A stretch of 57,732 nucleotides of DNA, taken from assembly GCA_013373445.1 (NCBI GenBank), contig JABXHV010000100.1:1-57732 (forward strand). The letters run 5' to 3'. Shown here one piece after another: positions 17,439-27,235 of this stretch. The position numbers and the translations under genes were made by a program. Each line of letters starts with the position of its first letter. Position 1 is the stretch's first letter. The stretch is from Paracoccaceae bacterium. GTDB taxonomy: Bacteria > Pseudomonadota > Alphaproteobacteria > Rhizobiales > Stappiaceae. The notes below the pieces were generated by a model. That model worked only from the letters and a program-made list of their open reading frames with translations, searched no databases and was not told the origin of the DNA.

Positions 17439-18128
17439 TTACATGAACTCTGCGCGTCCTGAGCGCAGGGAAACCATACGAACCTCTCCGAAGCTCTGAC
17501 GTGTTTCGACGTCACCTTCCATCTGCACCTTGGTTAGAACCTGGACCTCCCCTTCAGGCCCGATTGGTGCAATCAGGAGACCGCTGGGGGACAGTTGAGA
17601 CACCAGGGTGTCCGGCACTTCCTTCACGGCGCCAGTCAGAACGATTCGGTCAAAGGGCGCATGTTGTCGACAACCGCCGAGCCCATCGGCTTCCTGGATC
17701 GTGACGTTTTCCAGCTTGAGAGCATCGATCCGCTGCTTGGCCAGGCTTGCCAACGTCGAATATCTCTCGACGCTTACAACCCGGGCGGCCAAATGGCTCA
17801 GAATTGCAGTCTGATAGCCGGAGCCTGTTCCGATTTCCAGAACGCTGTCGCCCTGTGAAGTGTCCAGCATCTGAATGACACGCGCAATGTAGGATGGAGC
17901 AAGCACGGCTTGTCCGCATTCAATGGGCAGCATCACATCTTCATAGGCATAGATGTGGTAGATGGCAGGGAGAAACAAACGGCGCGGCACGCGTTCCAGT
18001 GCCGACAAAAGAGCCGTGTTCGAAACACCTCGTTTGCGCAGGGACAAAACGAAATGAGCGCGTGCTTCTGCTTCGTTGAATGTTGAGCCGTCTTGCGGCC
18101 AGAAACTGTCTTCCTGCGCCCCTTGCAT
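17439..18128 (-). CDS. pcm: Protein-L-isoaspartate O-methyltransferase
   Basis: This 229-residue enzyme uses S-adenosylmethionine to methylate damaged isoaspartyl residues and so start their repair. It shows the family motif VLEIGTGSGYQTA (motif I), LPIECGQAVLAPSYIA before it, and FDRIVLTGAVKEVP (motif II region). The longest frame begins 56 codons upstream, but the ATG at 18128 has AAAAGGGAGG just before it and gives a family-length protein. It lies downstream of surE, with which it is commonly paired. Confidence 0.95.
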   Translation of the reverse strand: MQGAQEDSFWPQDGSTFNEAEARAHFVLSLRKRGVSNTALLSALERVPRRLFLPAIYHIYAYEDVMLPIECGQAVLAPSYIARVIQMLDTSQGDSVLEIGTGSGYQTAILSHLAARVVSVERYSTLASLAKQRIDALKLENVTIQEADGLGGCRQHAPFDRIVLTGAVKEVPDTLVSQLSPSGLLIAPIGPEGEVQVLTKVQMEGDVETRQSFGEVRMVSLRSGRAEFM

Positions 18129-18346
18129 CGCCAGCCTCCCTTTTGCATCACGCGAAGATTCGCACTTTCCTGCGAAAATCATATCATGAGCCGAGCGATT
18201 GTTTCGCGGCGCAACGATCGCATTACGGTGCTTTGCCACAGTTAGCAGCAGATATAGGCCTTTCAAGTCGGCGTTTTTGCCGAAATTCCAGATCAAGTTA
18301 GCGGATAAAGAGCGGTATCAAGTTGGTCACCCGAGCCTGGTGACTT

Positions 18347-18381
18347 ACAAAAAAGGGCGCCCTGCCCTGCAGAACGCCCTT
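18347..18381 (-). terminator. surE terminator
   Basis: On the minus strand AAGGGCG pairs with CGCCCTT over a 15-base loop and is followed by a T6 run. It lies about 25 bases after the surE stop. Confidence 0.75.
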
Positions 18382-18406
18382 AATTCAAAAACTGTTAGTC
18401 GCTTTG

Positions 18407-19165
18407 CTAGGCAAAAACACTTTCCAGCTGCGCGACCATATCGTGAGCTGTCAGGTCGATCCGCAGCGGCGATACGGAAATCCAGCGATTTGCGACACTC
18501 GCCAGATCGCTCTTTTCGAGAACGGCCGGAGAGCGCTGCTGGAACGCCAGCCAGAAATATGGATAGCCGCGTCCATCCCTGCGCTCGTCAATGCGCAGAC
18601 CGGTTTCTTCGTGCTTACCCTGAACCGTCACCATAGTACCACTGACTTCATCCGGCCCGCAGGCTGGAAAGTTCAGATTGAACAGGGTGTCCGGTGACGG
18701 TGGCATGGCCATGATCTTGCGAATGATCTCAGGCGCGTGTGCCTCTGCGGTCTCGTAAGGCGGCTCGCTGTCAATATCCCAGTTGTATGCCTGTGAAACG
18801 GCGACAGAACGGATCCCCAACAACGTTCCCTCGATAGCGCCCGCCACCGTGCCTGAATATGTAATGTCTTCGGCAAGGTTAGCACCGCGGTTGATGCCGG
18901 AAAGCACCAGGTCCGGTTTGCCAGGCAAGATGCGTTGGGTCGCAACAATCACGCAATCCGTCGGCGTGCCACGCAGGGCAAATCGCTTTTCAGAAATTTG
19001 CCGTAGGCGCAAAGGATCGCTCAAGGTCAACGAGTGGGCTACACCGCTCTGGTCCGTTTCGGGCGCAACGACCCAGACATCATCGGAAAGCTCCGCCGCG
19101 ATGCGCTCCAGAGATTCCAGCCCGGTGGAACTGATACCATCATCATTGGTGATTAGAATGCGCAT
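18407..19165 (-). CDS. surE: 5'/3'-nucleotidase SurE
   Basis: This 252-residue survival protein dephosphorylates nucleoside monophosphates. The N-terminal metal site [16 protein letters not shown], the GTPTDCV block and [22 protein letters not shown] are textbook SurE motifs (Asp8, Asp9, Ser and Asn ligands). Its ATG overlaps the serS stop by one base, so the two are translationally coupled. A hairpin terminator follows. Confidence 0.97.
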   Translation of the reverse strand: MRILITNDDGISSTGLESLERIAAELSDDVWVVAPETDQSGVAHSLTLSDPLRLRQISEKRFALRGTPTDCVIVATQRILPGKPDLVLSGINRGANLAEDITYSGTVAGAIEGTLLGIRSVAVSQAYNWDIDSEPPYETAEAHAPEIIRKIMAMPPSPDTLFNLNFPACGPDEVSGTMVTVQGKHEETGLRIDERRDGRGYPYFWLAFQQRSPAVLEKSDLASVANRWISVSPLRIDLTAHDMVAQLESVFA

Positions 19166-20439
19166 CAGCCGATTTTCTCCAATCCGCCCATATACGGACG
19201 CAAGGCTTCCGGTATCGTCACCGATCCGTCCTCGTTTTGGTAATTTTCCATCACCGCGATCATTGTGCGACCAACCGCAAGGCCTGAGCCATTGAGCGTG
19301 TGGACATGTCCAAGAGACTTTGAGCCAGGCACACGATAGCGGGCGTTCATGCGGCGCGCTTGAAAGTCACCGCAGACCGAACAGGAGGAAATCTCGCGAT
19401 AGCTGTCCTGGCCTGGGAGCCACACTTCGATGTCATAGGTCTTGCGAGCTCCAAAGCCCATGTCACCGGTGCACAGCGTCATGACGCGGTAGTGCAATCC
19501 AAGTTTCTTCAACACGTTTTCTGCACAGCCAAGCATGCGCTCAAGTTCTGCGAGCGAATCCTCAGGCTTGGTAACGGAGACAAGCTCACACTTTTGAAAC
19601 TGGTGCTGGCGCAGGATTCCGCGTGTATCACGACCGGCAGAACCGGCTTCCGAGCGGAAGCAGTAGGTCAATGCCGTGACCCGGAGTGGCAGCGATTCTT
19701 CATCGAGGATCTCACCGGCAACCATATTGGTCAGAGGAACTTCAGCCGTTGGAATCAGATAGTGATCGCCAGTGGTCTTGAAGAGATCTTCCTCGAACTT
19801 GGGCAACTGCGACGTGCCATAGAGCGCAGAGTCATGCACCAGCAACGGCGGAGAGACTTCGGTGTAGCCATGCTCCAGCGTGTGCATGTCGATCATGAAC
19901 TGGCCCAACGCCCGCTCCAAGCGTGCAATCTGGCCCTTCAAGACCACGAAGCGCGAGCCGGAGAGTTTGGCAGCAGTCGAGAAATCCATACCTCCTTGTT
20001 CTTCACCGATTTCAAAGTGCTCTTTCGGTGTAAAATCAAAACTGGGCTTGGTTCCAACGAGCGTTTTTTCAACGTTGTCAGCCTCGTCACTGCCCTGCGG
20101 CACATCATCGTACGGAAGGTTCGGGATGACCGCCATCGCAGCTTCCAAGGCGCTGACAATCTCACGCTCTTTTTCTTCGCCGCTTTGTATGAAGGATTTG
20201 ATCTCCGCAACTTCGTCGATCACCTTTTGCGCAGCCGCATCGTCTCCAGACGCCTTGGCCTTGCCAATTTCCTTGGAGGCAGCGTTTCGGCGCTCTTGCG
20301 CTTCCTGCAGTTTGGAGATGTGGGCCCGGCGTGCATCATCCAGCGCGATGAGCTTTTCGGATGATGCGGCATATCCTCGGCGCGCGAGAGCGGCGTCAAA
20401 GGTTTCGCTGTTATCCCTGATCCATTTGATATCGAACAT
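19165..20439 (-). CDS. serS: Seryl-tRNA synthetase
   Basis: This 424-residue class II enzyme attaches serine to tRNA(Ser) and tRNA(Sec). The N-terminal third (about residues 30-100) is a charged coiled coil that grips the tRNA long arm. Motif 2 appears as [21 protein letters not shown] and motif 3 as [16 protein letters not shown]. Length and motifs are normal. It lies 59 bases after tatC and overlaps surE by one base. Confidence 0.98.
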   Translation of the reverse strand: MFDIKWIRDNSETFDAALARRGYAASSEKLIALDDARRAHISKLQEAQERRNAASKEIGKAKASGDDAAAQKVIDEVAEIKSFIQSGEEKEREIVSALEAAMAVIPNLPYDDVPQGSDEADNVEKTLVGTKPSFDFTPKEHFEIGEEQGGMDFSTAAKLSGSRFVVLKGQIARLERALGQFMIDMHTLEHGYTEVSPPLLVHDSALYGTSQLPKFEEDLFKTTGDHYLIPTAEVPLTNMVAGEILDEESLPLRVTALTYCFRSEAGSAGRDTRGILRQHQFQKCELVSVTKPEDSLAELERMLGCAENVLKKLGLHYRVMTLCTGDMGFGARKTYDIEVWLPGQDSYREISSCSVCGDFQARRMNARYRVPGSKSLGHVHTLNGSGLAVGRTMIAVMENYQNEDGSVTIPEALRPYMGGLEKIG

Positions 20440-20498
20440 GATGCTTCCCGGACAAAGCTAGTGGTTTTGACTTGTCCAGGCGGCTCAATGCTTTTGGA

Positions 20499-21290
20499 TC
20501 AGCTCTCTGCTTCCCGTTCAGCGTCGCGCTCGGCCCGTTTTTTCTCAACAAGTCGGACTGAAATGATGGAGACTTCGTAGAGAAGGAGTGTTGGGAGCGC
20601 AAGACCGATTTGAGAAATCGGGTCGGGGGGTGTCAAAATTGCCGCAGCTGCGAAAGCTCCGACAATCGCGTATTTGCGTTTGTCCTTGAGGCCTTCCGAG
20701 CTGACAAAACCGACGCGGCCCAAAAGTGTCAGGACAACGGGAAGCTGGAAGACCAGGCCGAAGGCGAAAATCAGAACCATGATCAGGCCAAGATATTCGC
20801 TAACCTTCGCAAGGTGCTGAATAGCCACCTGTCCTTGACCACCTGACTGCTCCATAGACAGGAAAAAGCCCATCGCCATTGGCATGATCAGGAAATAAAC
20901 GAGGCAGGCACCAATCGCAAAAAGGATCGGTGTTGCGATGAGGAATGGCAGGAATGCTCCGCGCTCGTTGTTGTAAAGCCCTGGGGCAACAAACATGTAG
21001 AGCTGTCCTGCAATCACCGGGAACGCGAGGAACATGGCGCCGAAAAGCGCCAGTTTCAGCTGGGTAAAGAACCACTCTTGGGGCGCAGTGAAAATCATTT
21101 CGACTTTTGCGTCTGCGCCGGCAGCTTCCAGATATGGAATCGTCAGGATGTTGTAGATGTCGGTCGCAAAGTAAAAGCAGACGATGAACATCAAGATGAT
21201 TGCGATCACCGAGCGCAACAGGCGCTGGCGCAATTCCACCAAATGTTCGATCAAAGGCGCCTTGGAGGCATCAATATCGTCCTGGCTCAT
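20499..21290 (-). CDS. tatC: Twin-arginine translocase subunit TatC
   Basis: This 263-residue inner-membrane protein is the receptor for folded Tat substrates. It shows the cytosolic start with APLIEHLVELRQRLLRS, containing the conserved H-L-x-E-L-R-x-R signal-binding region, six membrane segments, and FQLPVVLTLLGRVGFVSS. Its ATG overlaps the tatB stop in an ATGA arrangement, implying coupled translation. The C-terminus is a charged Arg/Glu tail. Confidence 0.98.
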   Translation of the reverse strand: MSQDDIDASKAPLIEHLVELRQRLLRSVIAIILMFIVCFYFATDIYNILTIPYLEAAGADAKVEMIFTAPQEWFFTQLKLALFGAMFLAFPVIAGQLYMFVAPGLYNNERGAFLPFLIATPILFAIGACLVYFLIMPMAMGFFLSMEQSGGQGQVAIQHLAKVSEYLGLIMVLIFAFGLVFQLPVVLTLLGRVGFVSSEGLKDKRKYAIVGAFAAAAILTPPDPISQIGLALPTLLLYEVSIISVRLVEKKRAERDAEREAES

Positions 21291-21850
21291 GCCTTGGTTT
21301 CTTCCGCGGTCTTTGTAGCCTCAGAAGAAGCTTTGGTTTTTGTGGAGGTGCCGCCTGCAGCAGCCGCTTTAGCTGCCGTTTTTTTCGGTGCGGCAGCCTT
21401 TCGAGGCTTCCTGGCCGTAGCGGGCTTACTGGTCTTGGCAGGCTTCGCAGGCTTTTTAACACTGTCTGCAGCTGCCGTTTTTTCAACCACTGGCGCTTCG
21501 GAAGCCGTCTCTTGCGGCGCTTCCGTCGCTTCAGGTGTCGGCATCAAGGGTTTGGGCGGTGCCTTATCGGCAATCTTGGTCTTGTCATCCTCGATAGACT
21601 TTTTCAAATCACCAAGAGGATTCAAATTCCCAACAGATTCAACCTGCTGCTTCATGTCCGCGATATCAGCCTGCTTCTCGGCTTCGCGAATCGCATCCGT
21701 GAAGGTCGATTGAAAATCGCGTGACATCCGCCGTACCTTGCCAATGGTTTGGCCGACGGTGCGAAGCATGCGTGGAAGATCCTTGGGACCAACAACGATG
21801 ATCGCAACGCTGACGATCACCATGATTTCGGTCCAACCGATATCGAACAT
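21287..21850 (-). CDS. tatB: Twin-arginine translocase subunit TatB
   Basis: The 187-residue protein begins MFDIGWTEIMVIVSVAIIVV followed by GPKDLP, the TatB membrane helix (with conserved Glu8) and hinge, then an amphipathic helix. A long Lys/Ala/Thr-rich low-complexity tail with clustered KKPAKPAK-type repeats follows. The tail is longer and more basic than in E. coli TatB. It works with TatC in substrate recognition and lies between tatA and tatC. Confidence 0.96.
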   Translation of the reverse strand: MFDIGWTEIMVIVSVAIIVVGPKDLPRMLRTVGQTIGKVRRMSRDFQSTFTDAIREAEKQADIADMKQQVESVGNLNPLGDLKKSIEDDKTKIADKAPPKPLMPTPEATEAPQETASEAPVVEKTAAADSVKKPAKPAKTSKPATARKPRKAAAPKKTAAKAAAAGGTSTKTKASSEATKTAEETKA

Positions 21851-21904
21851 TTAAAGCCCAGACGCACTTGTTACGTTGATAACCAACGAAGGTTCAAAAG
21901 CAGC

Positions 21905-22123
21905 TTAGCTTGCTTTTGTTTCTTCGGATTTGGTTGAAGAAACAGGTTCAGCTGCTTCATGTTCAATCGTTTTGGCCGTTTCGCTGTCGTCTTCAGCCAT
22001 GCCCTTCTTGAAGCTCTTGATGCCTTTGGCAACGTCGCCCATCAGGTCAGAGATCTTGCCGCGGCCAAACAGAAGAACCACAACAACGGCAACGATCAAG
22101 ATCTGCCAAACGCTAATACCCAT
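21905..22123 (-). CDS. tatA: Twin-arginine translocase pore subunit TatA
   Basis: This 72-residue protein has the start [20 protein letters not shown], the [12 protein letters not shown] hinge, an amphipathic helix GIKSFKKGM and an acidic tail, all typical of TatA, which multimerises to form the Tat channel. A longer reading from a TTG at 22138 exists, but the ATG at 22123 has GGAG nine bases upstream and gives the canonical N-terminus. It is the first gene of tatABC. Confidence 0.96.
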   Translation of the reverse strand: MGISVWQILIVAVVVVLLFGRGKISDLMGDVAKGIKSFKKGMAEDDSETAKTIEHEAAEPVSSTKSEETKAS

Positions 22124-22242
22124 TACTTCAAACTCCAAAAATCTTTGGCCTACGCGGCCTTTATCCGGTTGTATCTAAATCCGGTGAAAGTCGCAATGAA
22201 GAAGACCATAATTGTTCCAAGACCACTTCCTTCGAAATGTGG

Positions 22243-23340
22243 TCATTTTGATTGAAAGGTCAAGACATCATGCGGGTTTGTAACGATTCCGACCGTCATA
22301 CCGACCTGAAATCCGTTACCAGCCTTAATGCGGGCATCCAGCGGCTTTGACAGACCCTCAACGTCAAGCGAACACAGATCAACCTCACCGACAAAGCGGA
22401 TCGAGCGAATGGTTCCGCACACATCATCTTCTTGCGGCGTGCGCAATGTGATGTTGTGAGGTCGTATGCCCATCTCGACGCTTGCGCCAACCGGGAGGTC
22501 GCCTGATGGAAAGACCCCAAGCACGGTCTCGATGCCATTGGCCCCGACTTTGCCCTGAAACTCGCACAACTCAGAGAAGAACCTGGCCACGAACATATCC
22601 TTTGGATCGCGATACAACTCTTCAGGCGATGCATGCTGGACGATTTGGCCTTTGTGCATCAAAGCGATCGTATCGCCCATACGCATGGCATCTTCAGGAT
22701 CATGGGTGACAATGATGCATGTAGCGTTGGTTTGTTTTAGAATTTCCAGCATTTCATCGCGCACGCTGTCGCGAAGGCGCCGATCGAGCCCCGAAAACGG
22801 TTCATCCATCAACAAGATCGACGGACGCGGCGCGATTGCTCGCGCCAAAGCAACACGCTGTTGCTCTCCACCTGACAGTTCATGTGGATATTTATCTGCG
22901 TATGCTGCCAGACGAACTCTCTTGAGAGCTTCCAACGCCTGCGCCTTAGCAGCAGATCGTGCCAAATGCCGCAAGCCATAGGAGACATTTGCCAGAACGC
23001 TCATATGCGGGAACAATGCATAGTCCTGAAACATCAGGCCGACACCGCGGCGCTCCGCTGGCAAAAATGAGTTTGAACCTGCGACCTCCGCACCGTTCAG
23101 TACCACACGGCCCCGACTTTGTTTTTCAACACCGGCGACAATGCGCATGAGTGTCGTCTTGCCGCAGCCGGATTGCCCCAGAAGGCATAGAACGTCGCCA
23201 TAGGGAACGACCAGCGAGACATCGGACAGCGACAGGTTCTGACCGTACTGGTGGCTGATGTTTTCCAGCACAAGACCGTGAAAGCGACCACACGCTTCGT
23301 CATTAGGGTTGTCAGGTGTCCATGTACTCAAAACGCTCAT
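22243..23340 (-). CDS. ABC transporter ATP-binding protein, FbpC/PotA-like, orphan
   Basis: This 365-residue ATPase shows Walker A LGQSGCGKTT (about 53-62), signature LSGGEQQRVALARA (about 155), Walker B ILLMDEPFSGLD and a C-terminal TOBE-like domain (about 265-360, MGIRPHNITLR). The pattern matches ferric-iron, sulfate or polyamine importers, with FbpC as nearest guess. No permease or binding protein is next to it. It sits between scpB and tatA, where most alphaproteobacteria have nothing, so it looks like a lineage-specific insertion that either serves a distant permease or has another role. The substrate cannot be assigned. Confidence 0.85.
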   Translation of the reverse strand: MSVLSTWTPDNPNDEACGRFHGLVLENISHQYGQNLSLSDVSLVVPYGDVLCLLGQSGCGKTTLMRIVAGVEKQSRGRVVLNGAEVAGSNSFLPAERRGVGLMFQDYALFPHMSVLANVSYGLRHLARSAAKAQALEALKRVRLAAYADKYPHELSGGEQQRVALARAIAPRPSILLMDEPFSGLDRRLRDSVRDEMLEILKQTNATCIIVTHDPEDAMRMGDTIALMHKGQIVQHASPEELYRDPKDMFVARFFSELCEFQGKVGANGIETVLGVFPSGDLPVGASVEMGIRPHNITLRTPQEDDVCGTIRSIRFVGEVDLCSLDVEGLSKPLDARIKAGNGFQVGMTVGIVTNPHDVLTFQSK

Positions 23341-23365
23341 ATGTCCCTACATTACCCGCGATGGC

Positions 23366-24088
23366 TTACTGCTGAAACTCGTCTTCAGATGCGTCAGCAT
23401 CAAACAAACCATCTTCTTCCAATGGATCCTCCTCCTCGGTCAGATCCTCATTGTCATCTGGCGTCGGCACAAAGAAAGATGCCGGTATGGCACTGTCGAG
23501 GAGACCAGCCCCCTTCAACTCGGCAAGGCCAGGCAAATCCTTCACCGTGTCCAACCCAAAGTGCACCAGGAACGCTTCCGTCGTACCATATGTCACGGGT
23601 CTTCCCGGTGTCCGGCGGCGTCCGCGCATCCTTATCCAATTTGTCTCAAGAAGTACATCCAGTGTCCCTTTGGATGTGGAGACGCCGCGTATTTCTTCAA
23701 TCTCGGCCCGAGTAACCGGTTGGTGGTAGGCAATAATCGCAAGGGTTTCCAAAGCTGCACGTGAAAGCTTGCGCGGTTCGTCAGAACTGCGATGCATCAG
23801 GAAGCCCAGATCATCAGCTGTTCTGAATGACCACTTTCCGGCAACACGCACCAGATTCACACCGCGCTTTTCATAGGTCGCGCTCAGCTCCTCCAGGATC
23901 CAGGCAATGTTGCAGCCTTCCGGCAACCGGCTGGCAAGCTCTTCTTCCGACAGCGGGTCCGCAGATGCGAACAGCAGGGCTTCGGCCATCCGCATGCCCG
24001 AAAAATCCGTTTCCCCGACCTCAGTCACCTCTTCCGATCGGTCCCCTTGCAAGGCCTCCAGAAAATCAGTTTCCATGTCCATGGTCAT
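23366..24088 (-). CDS. scpB: Segregation and condensation protein B
   Basis: This 240-residue winged-helix protein of the Smc-ScpAB condensin shows AEALLFASADPLSEEELASRL, RALETLAIIAYHQPVTRAEIEEIRGV-type core motifs (here AALETLAIIAYHQPVTRAEI) and RMRGRRRTPGRPVTYGTT. The C-terminus is a very acidic Asp/Glu stretch. The frame overlaps the end of scpA by about 20 bases. The ATG at 24088 is chosen over an upstream GTG; internal ATGs at 24082 and 24076 are also possible. Confidence 0.95.
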   Translation of the reverse strand: MTMDMETDFLEALQGDRSEEVTEVGETDFSGMRMAEALLFASADPLSEEELASRLPEGCNIAWILEELSATYEKRGVNLVRVAGKWSFRTADDLGFLMHRSSDEPRKLSRAALETLAIIAYHQPVTRAEIEEIRGVSTSKGTLDVLLETNWIRMRGRRRTPGRPVTYGTTEAFLVHFGLDTVKDLPGLAELKGAGLLDSAIPASFFVPTPDDNEDLTEEEDPLEEDGLFDADASEDEFQQ

Positions 24089-24887
24089 CACTTGTGTTCC
24101 GCGCTCTTATGTACATAGGGGCAAAAGGTTCGCTTTGCCTCAGCTCCACTTTACCTTCACGAACCATCTCCAGACTGGCGGAAAAGGTACTTGCAACGAC
24201 GGTCGCCCAGTCTTTCGGGTCACAAAGATACTGTTCAAGATAGGAATTGATCGGCGCCCACTCCCCTATCCGCCCGACCAGACGGACCAGCAGCTCGCGG
24301 GCTTCTTGAAGGGACCAAACATTGCGCTGACGGACATGCACAGAGGTCACCGCGTGGCGCTGTCTTTGGGTCGCATAGGCGCTTAGGAGCTCGTAGACGG
24401 TCGCAGACCAGATATTGTTGCGCTCATCAGAAACAGTTTCCGGCATTCCACGATGGAACAGCTCACGGCCAACCCGGTTCAGTGCCATCAGGCGCTGTGA
24501 TGCTGCGCGCATCGCTTCAAGACGTTGAAGTCTGAATGCAAGGGCCGCGGCCAGCTCCTCGCCCGTTGGCTCATCCTCGTCCTTTTCTTCAGGAAGCAGC
24601 AGTCTTGATTTCAAATAGGCCAGCCAAGCGGCCATCACCAGGTAGTCAGCCGCGAGTTCTAGGCGCATGCGCCGTGCTTCGGTGACGAACTTCAGGTACT
24701 GTTCGACCAATGCGAGGATCGAAATCCCGCTCAAATCGACTTTCTGGGTTCGTGCCAGGGTCAGCAACAGGTCGAGAGGGCCTTCGAAGCCGTCAACGTC
24801 GACCAACAACTGTGGATCGGAAGACGCACGGTCTACCGCCAAAGCCGTACTCAACAGGTCCTTGTCGCCACTGTCTGCCATCGTCAA
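24066..24887 (-). CDS. scpA: Segregation and condensation protein A
   Basis: This 273-residue kleisin bridges Smc heads in chromosome condensation. It has the N-terminal block VDGFEGPLDLLLTLARTQKVDLSGISILALVEQYL and the AADYLVMAAWLAYLKSRLLLP block, both diagnostic. The proposed start is a TTG seven bases after an AGG, with an in-frame ATG two codons on. It overlaps scpB and lies 90 bases after nagZ, as in many alphaproteobacteria. Confidence 0.95.
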   Translation of the reverse strand: MTMADSGDKDLLSTALAVDRASSDPQLLVDVDGFEGPLDLLLTLARTQKVDLSGISILALVEQYLKFVTEARRMRLELAADYLVMAAWLAYLKSRLLLPEEKDEDEPTGEELAAALAFRLQRLEAMRAASQRLMALNRVGRELFHRGMPETVSDERNNIWSATVYELLSAYATQRQRHAVTSVHVRQRNVWSLQEARELLVRLVGRIGEWAPINSYLEQYLCDPKDWATVVASTFSASLEMVREGKVELRQSEPFAPMYIRARNTSDDHGHGN

Positions 24888-24977
24888 TTGAAGTCCTCAA
24901 ACGCCGCGGGCCTCGCGTTAGCGCGAAGCTCATAGCCAGGGACAAAGACGCACAACGGCATTTAAGTGCAAACGGCC

Positions 24978-25988
24978 TCAATCACCCAGCAAGGCGCAGA
25001 GTTTCGCACGACCGGCGTCAACATCAAAACCCGTGATGCTCGACTTCAACAGAGAAAGTGCATTGTTGCACCGTAATTGTGCGGTTCCTGACAAATTAGG
25101 CGAGCTTGCCGCAACTTCCTGCATTTCAGCCAGGTCACCGTTGCAATGGAGCACAAGATCACAACCAGCTGAAAAGCTCGCCTGACAGCGTTCCTTGATG
25201 CTGCCACCCAAGGCTTTCATGGAGATGTCGTCACTCATCAAGCAGCCACTAAATCCAATCCGACCACGAATAACATTCTCGATGATGTATTTGCTCTGTG
25301 TCACCGGCTGGCGCGCGTCGATTTGCGGAAACAGGATGTGCGCAGTCATTGCCAGCGGCAGAGATTTCAATTTCTTGAACGGAACGAAATCATGACCGTC
25401 CAGTTCTTCCAGTGAGGTGTCGACGACAGGCAATTCCAGATGGCTGTCGACGACAGCGCGCCCATGGCCGGGAATATGCTTCATGACCGGCAAGACACCA
25501 CCAGTCATCAAGCCACCAGCGGTCTGTCGCCCAAGATCAGTGACAGCATCAATGTTCTCGCAATAGGCCCTATCGCCGATCACATCACTGGTTTCCGGAC
25601 GCCCGGCATCGAGAAGCGGTAGGCAATCGACCGTGATGCCAAGCTCCTTGAGATCATAGGCAATGAGACGTGCGGTCAGCCAGGCGGCCTGACGGCCTCG
25701 TTCCCGGTCGATGCGGTAAAGGTCACCAAACTTTTGGGCGGCTGGGTACTTGTGCCAGATCGGAGGCTGCAGGCGTTGTACACGCCCTCCTTCCTGATCG
25801 ATGAGAACCGGAGCGTTGTCGCGCCCGACCGCGTCGCGAAATGAGGATACAAGATCGCGAACCTGCGCGGCGCTTTCACAATTGCGCCGAAACAGAATGA
25901 GGCCCCAAGGGTCCTCTTGTTTCAAAAAGTTTAGTTCGGCTTGCGACAACGAAGTGCCGCTACAGCCAGTGATAAATGACTTGACCAT
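24978..25988 (-). CDS. nagZ: Beta-N-acetylhexosaminidase (peptidoglycan recycling)
   Basis: This 336-residue glycoside hydrolase family 3 enzyme removes N-acetylglucosamine from recycled muropeptides in the cytoplasm. Motifs are WGLILFRRNCES, VLIDQEGGRVQRL, the catalytic HIPGHGRAVVDSHLELP loop (His and Asp) and the nucleophile region CLMSDDISMKALGG. The frame extends 13 codons further upstream, but the ATG at 25988 gives the family N-terminus MVKSFITGCSG; no clear ribosome site settles it. It precedes scpA in the same direction and diverges from an esterase gene. Confidence 0.95.
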   Translation of the reverse strand: MVKSFITGCSGTSLSQAELNFLKQEDPWGLILFRRNCESAAQVRDLVSSFRDAVGRDNAPVLIDQEGGRVQRLQPPIWHKYPAAQKFGDLYRIDRERGRQAAWLTARLIAYDLKELGITVDCLPLLDAGRPETSDVIGDRAYCENIDAVTDLGRQTAGGLMTGGVLPVMKHIPGHGRAVVDSHLELPVVDTSLEELDGHDFVPFKKLKSLPLAMTAHILFPQIDARQPVTQSKYIIENVIRGRIGFSGCLMSDDISMKALGGSIKERCQASFSAGCDLVLHCNGDLAEMQEVAASSPNLSGTAQLRCNNALSLLKSSITGFDVDAGRAKLCALLGD

Positions 25989-26137
25989 AGCATGGATTAC
26001 GCATGCGCTGACGCCAAGGTCAAGCACTTCTGGACATCAGCGAGGCGGGAAACCGTTGCTTGGCGGCAGTGACCGGGTTGCCGTGCAGGCTTTGACCACT
26101 CATAAGTAAAATTCATTTGACCTAACTGGACGATACG

Positions 26138-27145
26138 ATGCGCCAACACCATGACATTCCACGCGGAACCTTGCACCGCCTCACAATCCAGTCAGAAATT
26201 CTGCAAGACAATCTGTTGGGAGATCCATCTGCGCGCGAAGTTGTCGTCTATACGCCTCATGGCCACAGTGGGCAGGATCTCCCCCTATTGGTCGACTTTG
26301 CAGCCTACACGTCCAGTGGACTTGCACATATTGGCTGGAAAAATTTTGGCGAAAACCTGCCTGAGCGGCTGGACCGACTGATCGAAAACGGAGCCTTGGC
26401 GCCTGTCGTGGTTGCTTTTCCCGATTGTTTCACGCGCTTGGGCGGCAATCAGTTTATCGACAGCGCTGCCATGGGCCCCTGGGCAACCTTTGTCACGACG
26501 GAGCTCCTTGAGGCCGTGGAAAGCAAATTCAATTGTGGCGGTCAGGGCCGGCGGGGCTGTTTTGGCAAAAGCTCGGGCGGCTATGGTGCGATGGTCCACG
26601 GTATGCTTCATGCTGACGTTTGGTCAGCTGTTGCCTGTCATTCAGGTGATATGGCGTTCGAAATTTGTTACCTGCCGGAGTTCCCAAGCGCACTAAGAGC
26701 CATTCAACGCGCCGGTTCCATTGAAAGCTTTGTCGAGGGGTTTCTATCCGGCCCGAAATACCCGGGCAGTTCTCTGCATGACTTGATGACGTTTGCCATG
26801 GCAGCCACTTACGATCCTGCGCCGGAGTTCTATGCAGGCATCCGGCTGCCAGTCGATCCACACACGTGTGAACTCATCCCGGAGCTCTGGCAAAACTGGC
26901 TGCGGTGGGACCCGGTGCACCTAGTCGAAAAACACGCAGAAGACCTCAAATCACTCAAAGCTCTCTGGCTGGAATGCGGCGATGTGGATCAGTACAATCT
27001 GCTTTATGGTGCCCGGCGGCTCCACGCAAAACTTCGAGCGGCGGGCGTCGACCATATTTATCAGGAATTTGAGGGCAACCATTCATCAATCGACTACCGA
27101 CTGGATGAGAGCCTGCCGCATCTCGTCAAGGCGCTTGGCCAATAG
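26138..27145 (+). CDS. Putative esterase (EstD/Esterase D-type alpha/beta hydrolase)
   Basis: This 335-residue protein has a serine-hydrolase nucleophile elbow GKSSGGYGAM (GxSxG form) near residue 148, an acidic segment ECGDVDQYN, and a final His in EGNHSSIDYR, together a plausible catalytic triad. Its fold resembles the PF00756 esterase family, and no signal peptide is evident. The substrate cannot be told. It is inverted relative to the surrounding block, lying between nagZ and the SPOR-protein gene, which normally sit next to one another. It has its own terminator. Confidence 0.8.
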   Translation: MRQHHDIPRGTLHRLTIQSEILQDNLLGDPSAREVVVYTPHGHSGQDLPLLVDFAAYTSSGLAHIGWKNFGENLPERLDRLIENGALAPVVVAFPDCFTRLGGNQFIDSAAMGPWATFVTTELLEAVESKFNCGGQGRRGCFGKSSGGYGAMVHGMLHADVWSAVACHSGDMAFEICYLPEFPSALRAIQRAGSIESFVEGFLSGPKYPGSSLHDLMTFAMAATYDPAPEFYAGIRLPVDPHTCELIPELWQNWLRWDPVHLVEKHAEDLKSLKALWLECGDVDQYNLLYGARRLHAKLRAAGVDHIYQEFEGNHSSIDYRLDESLPHLVKALGQ

Positions 27146-27181
27146 CCAGACGGCGGATGTTGGTATTGGCTGCCATACATC

Positions 27182-27213
27182 AAAAAGGCGATCCGTTATT
27201 GGATCGCCTTTCA
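27182..27213. terminator. Bidirectional terminator
   Basis: Stem AAAGGCGATCC / GGATCGCCTTT around GTTATT is flanked by A and T runs. It lies between the convergent esterase and SPOR genes. Confidence 0.88.
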
Positions 27214-27235
27214 TATTTTCGAGGTCTGCTGAATC

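Noticed and set aside
19360-20364. Long antisense frame opposite serS
   Set aside because: It mirrors the strongly biased codon use of serS, which is clearly coding; no domain is recognisable.
23421-23440. CCTCCTCCT run resembling the anti-Shine-Dalgarno loop
   Set aside because: It encodes an acidic Glu/Asp stretch of ScpB, has no CCC end and is not in a hairpin.
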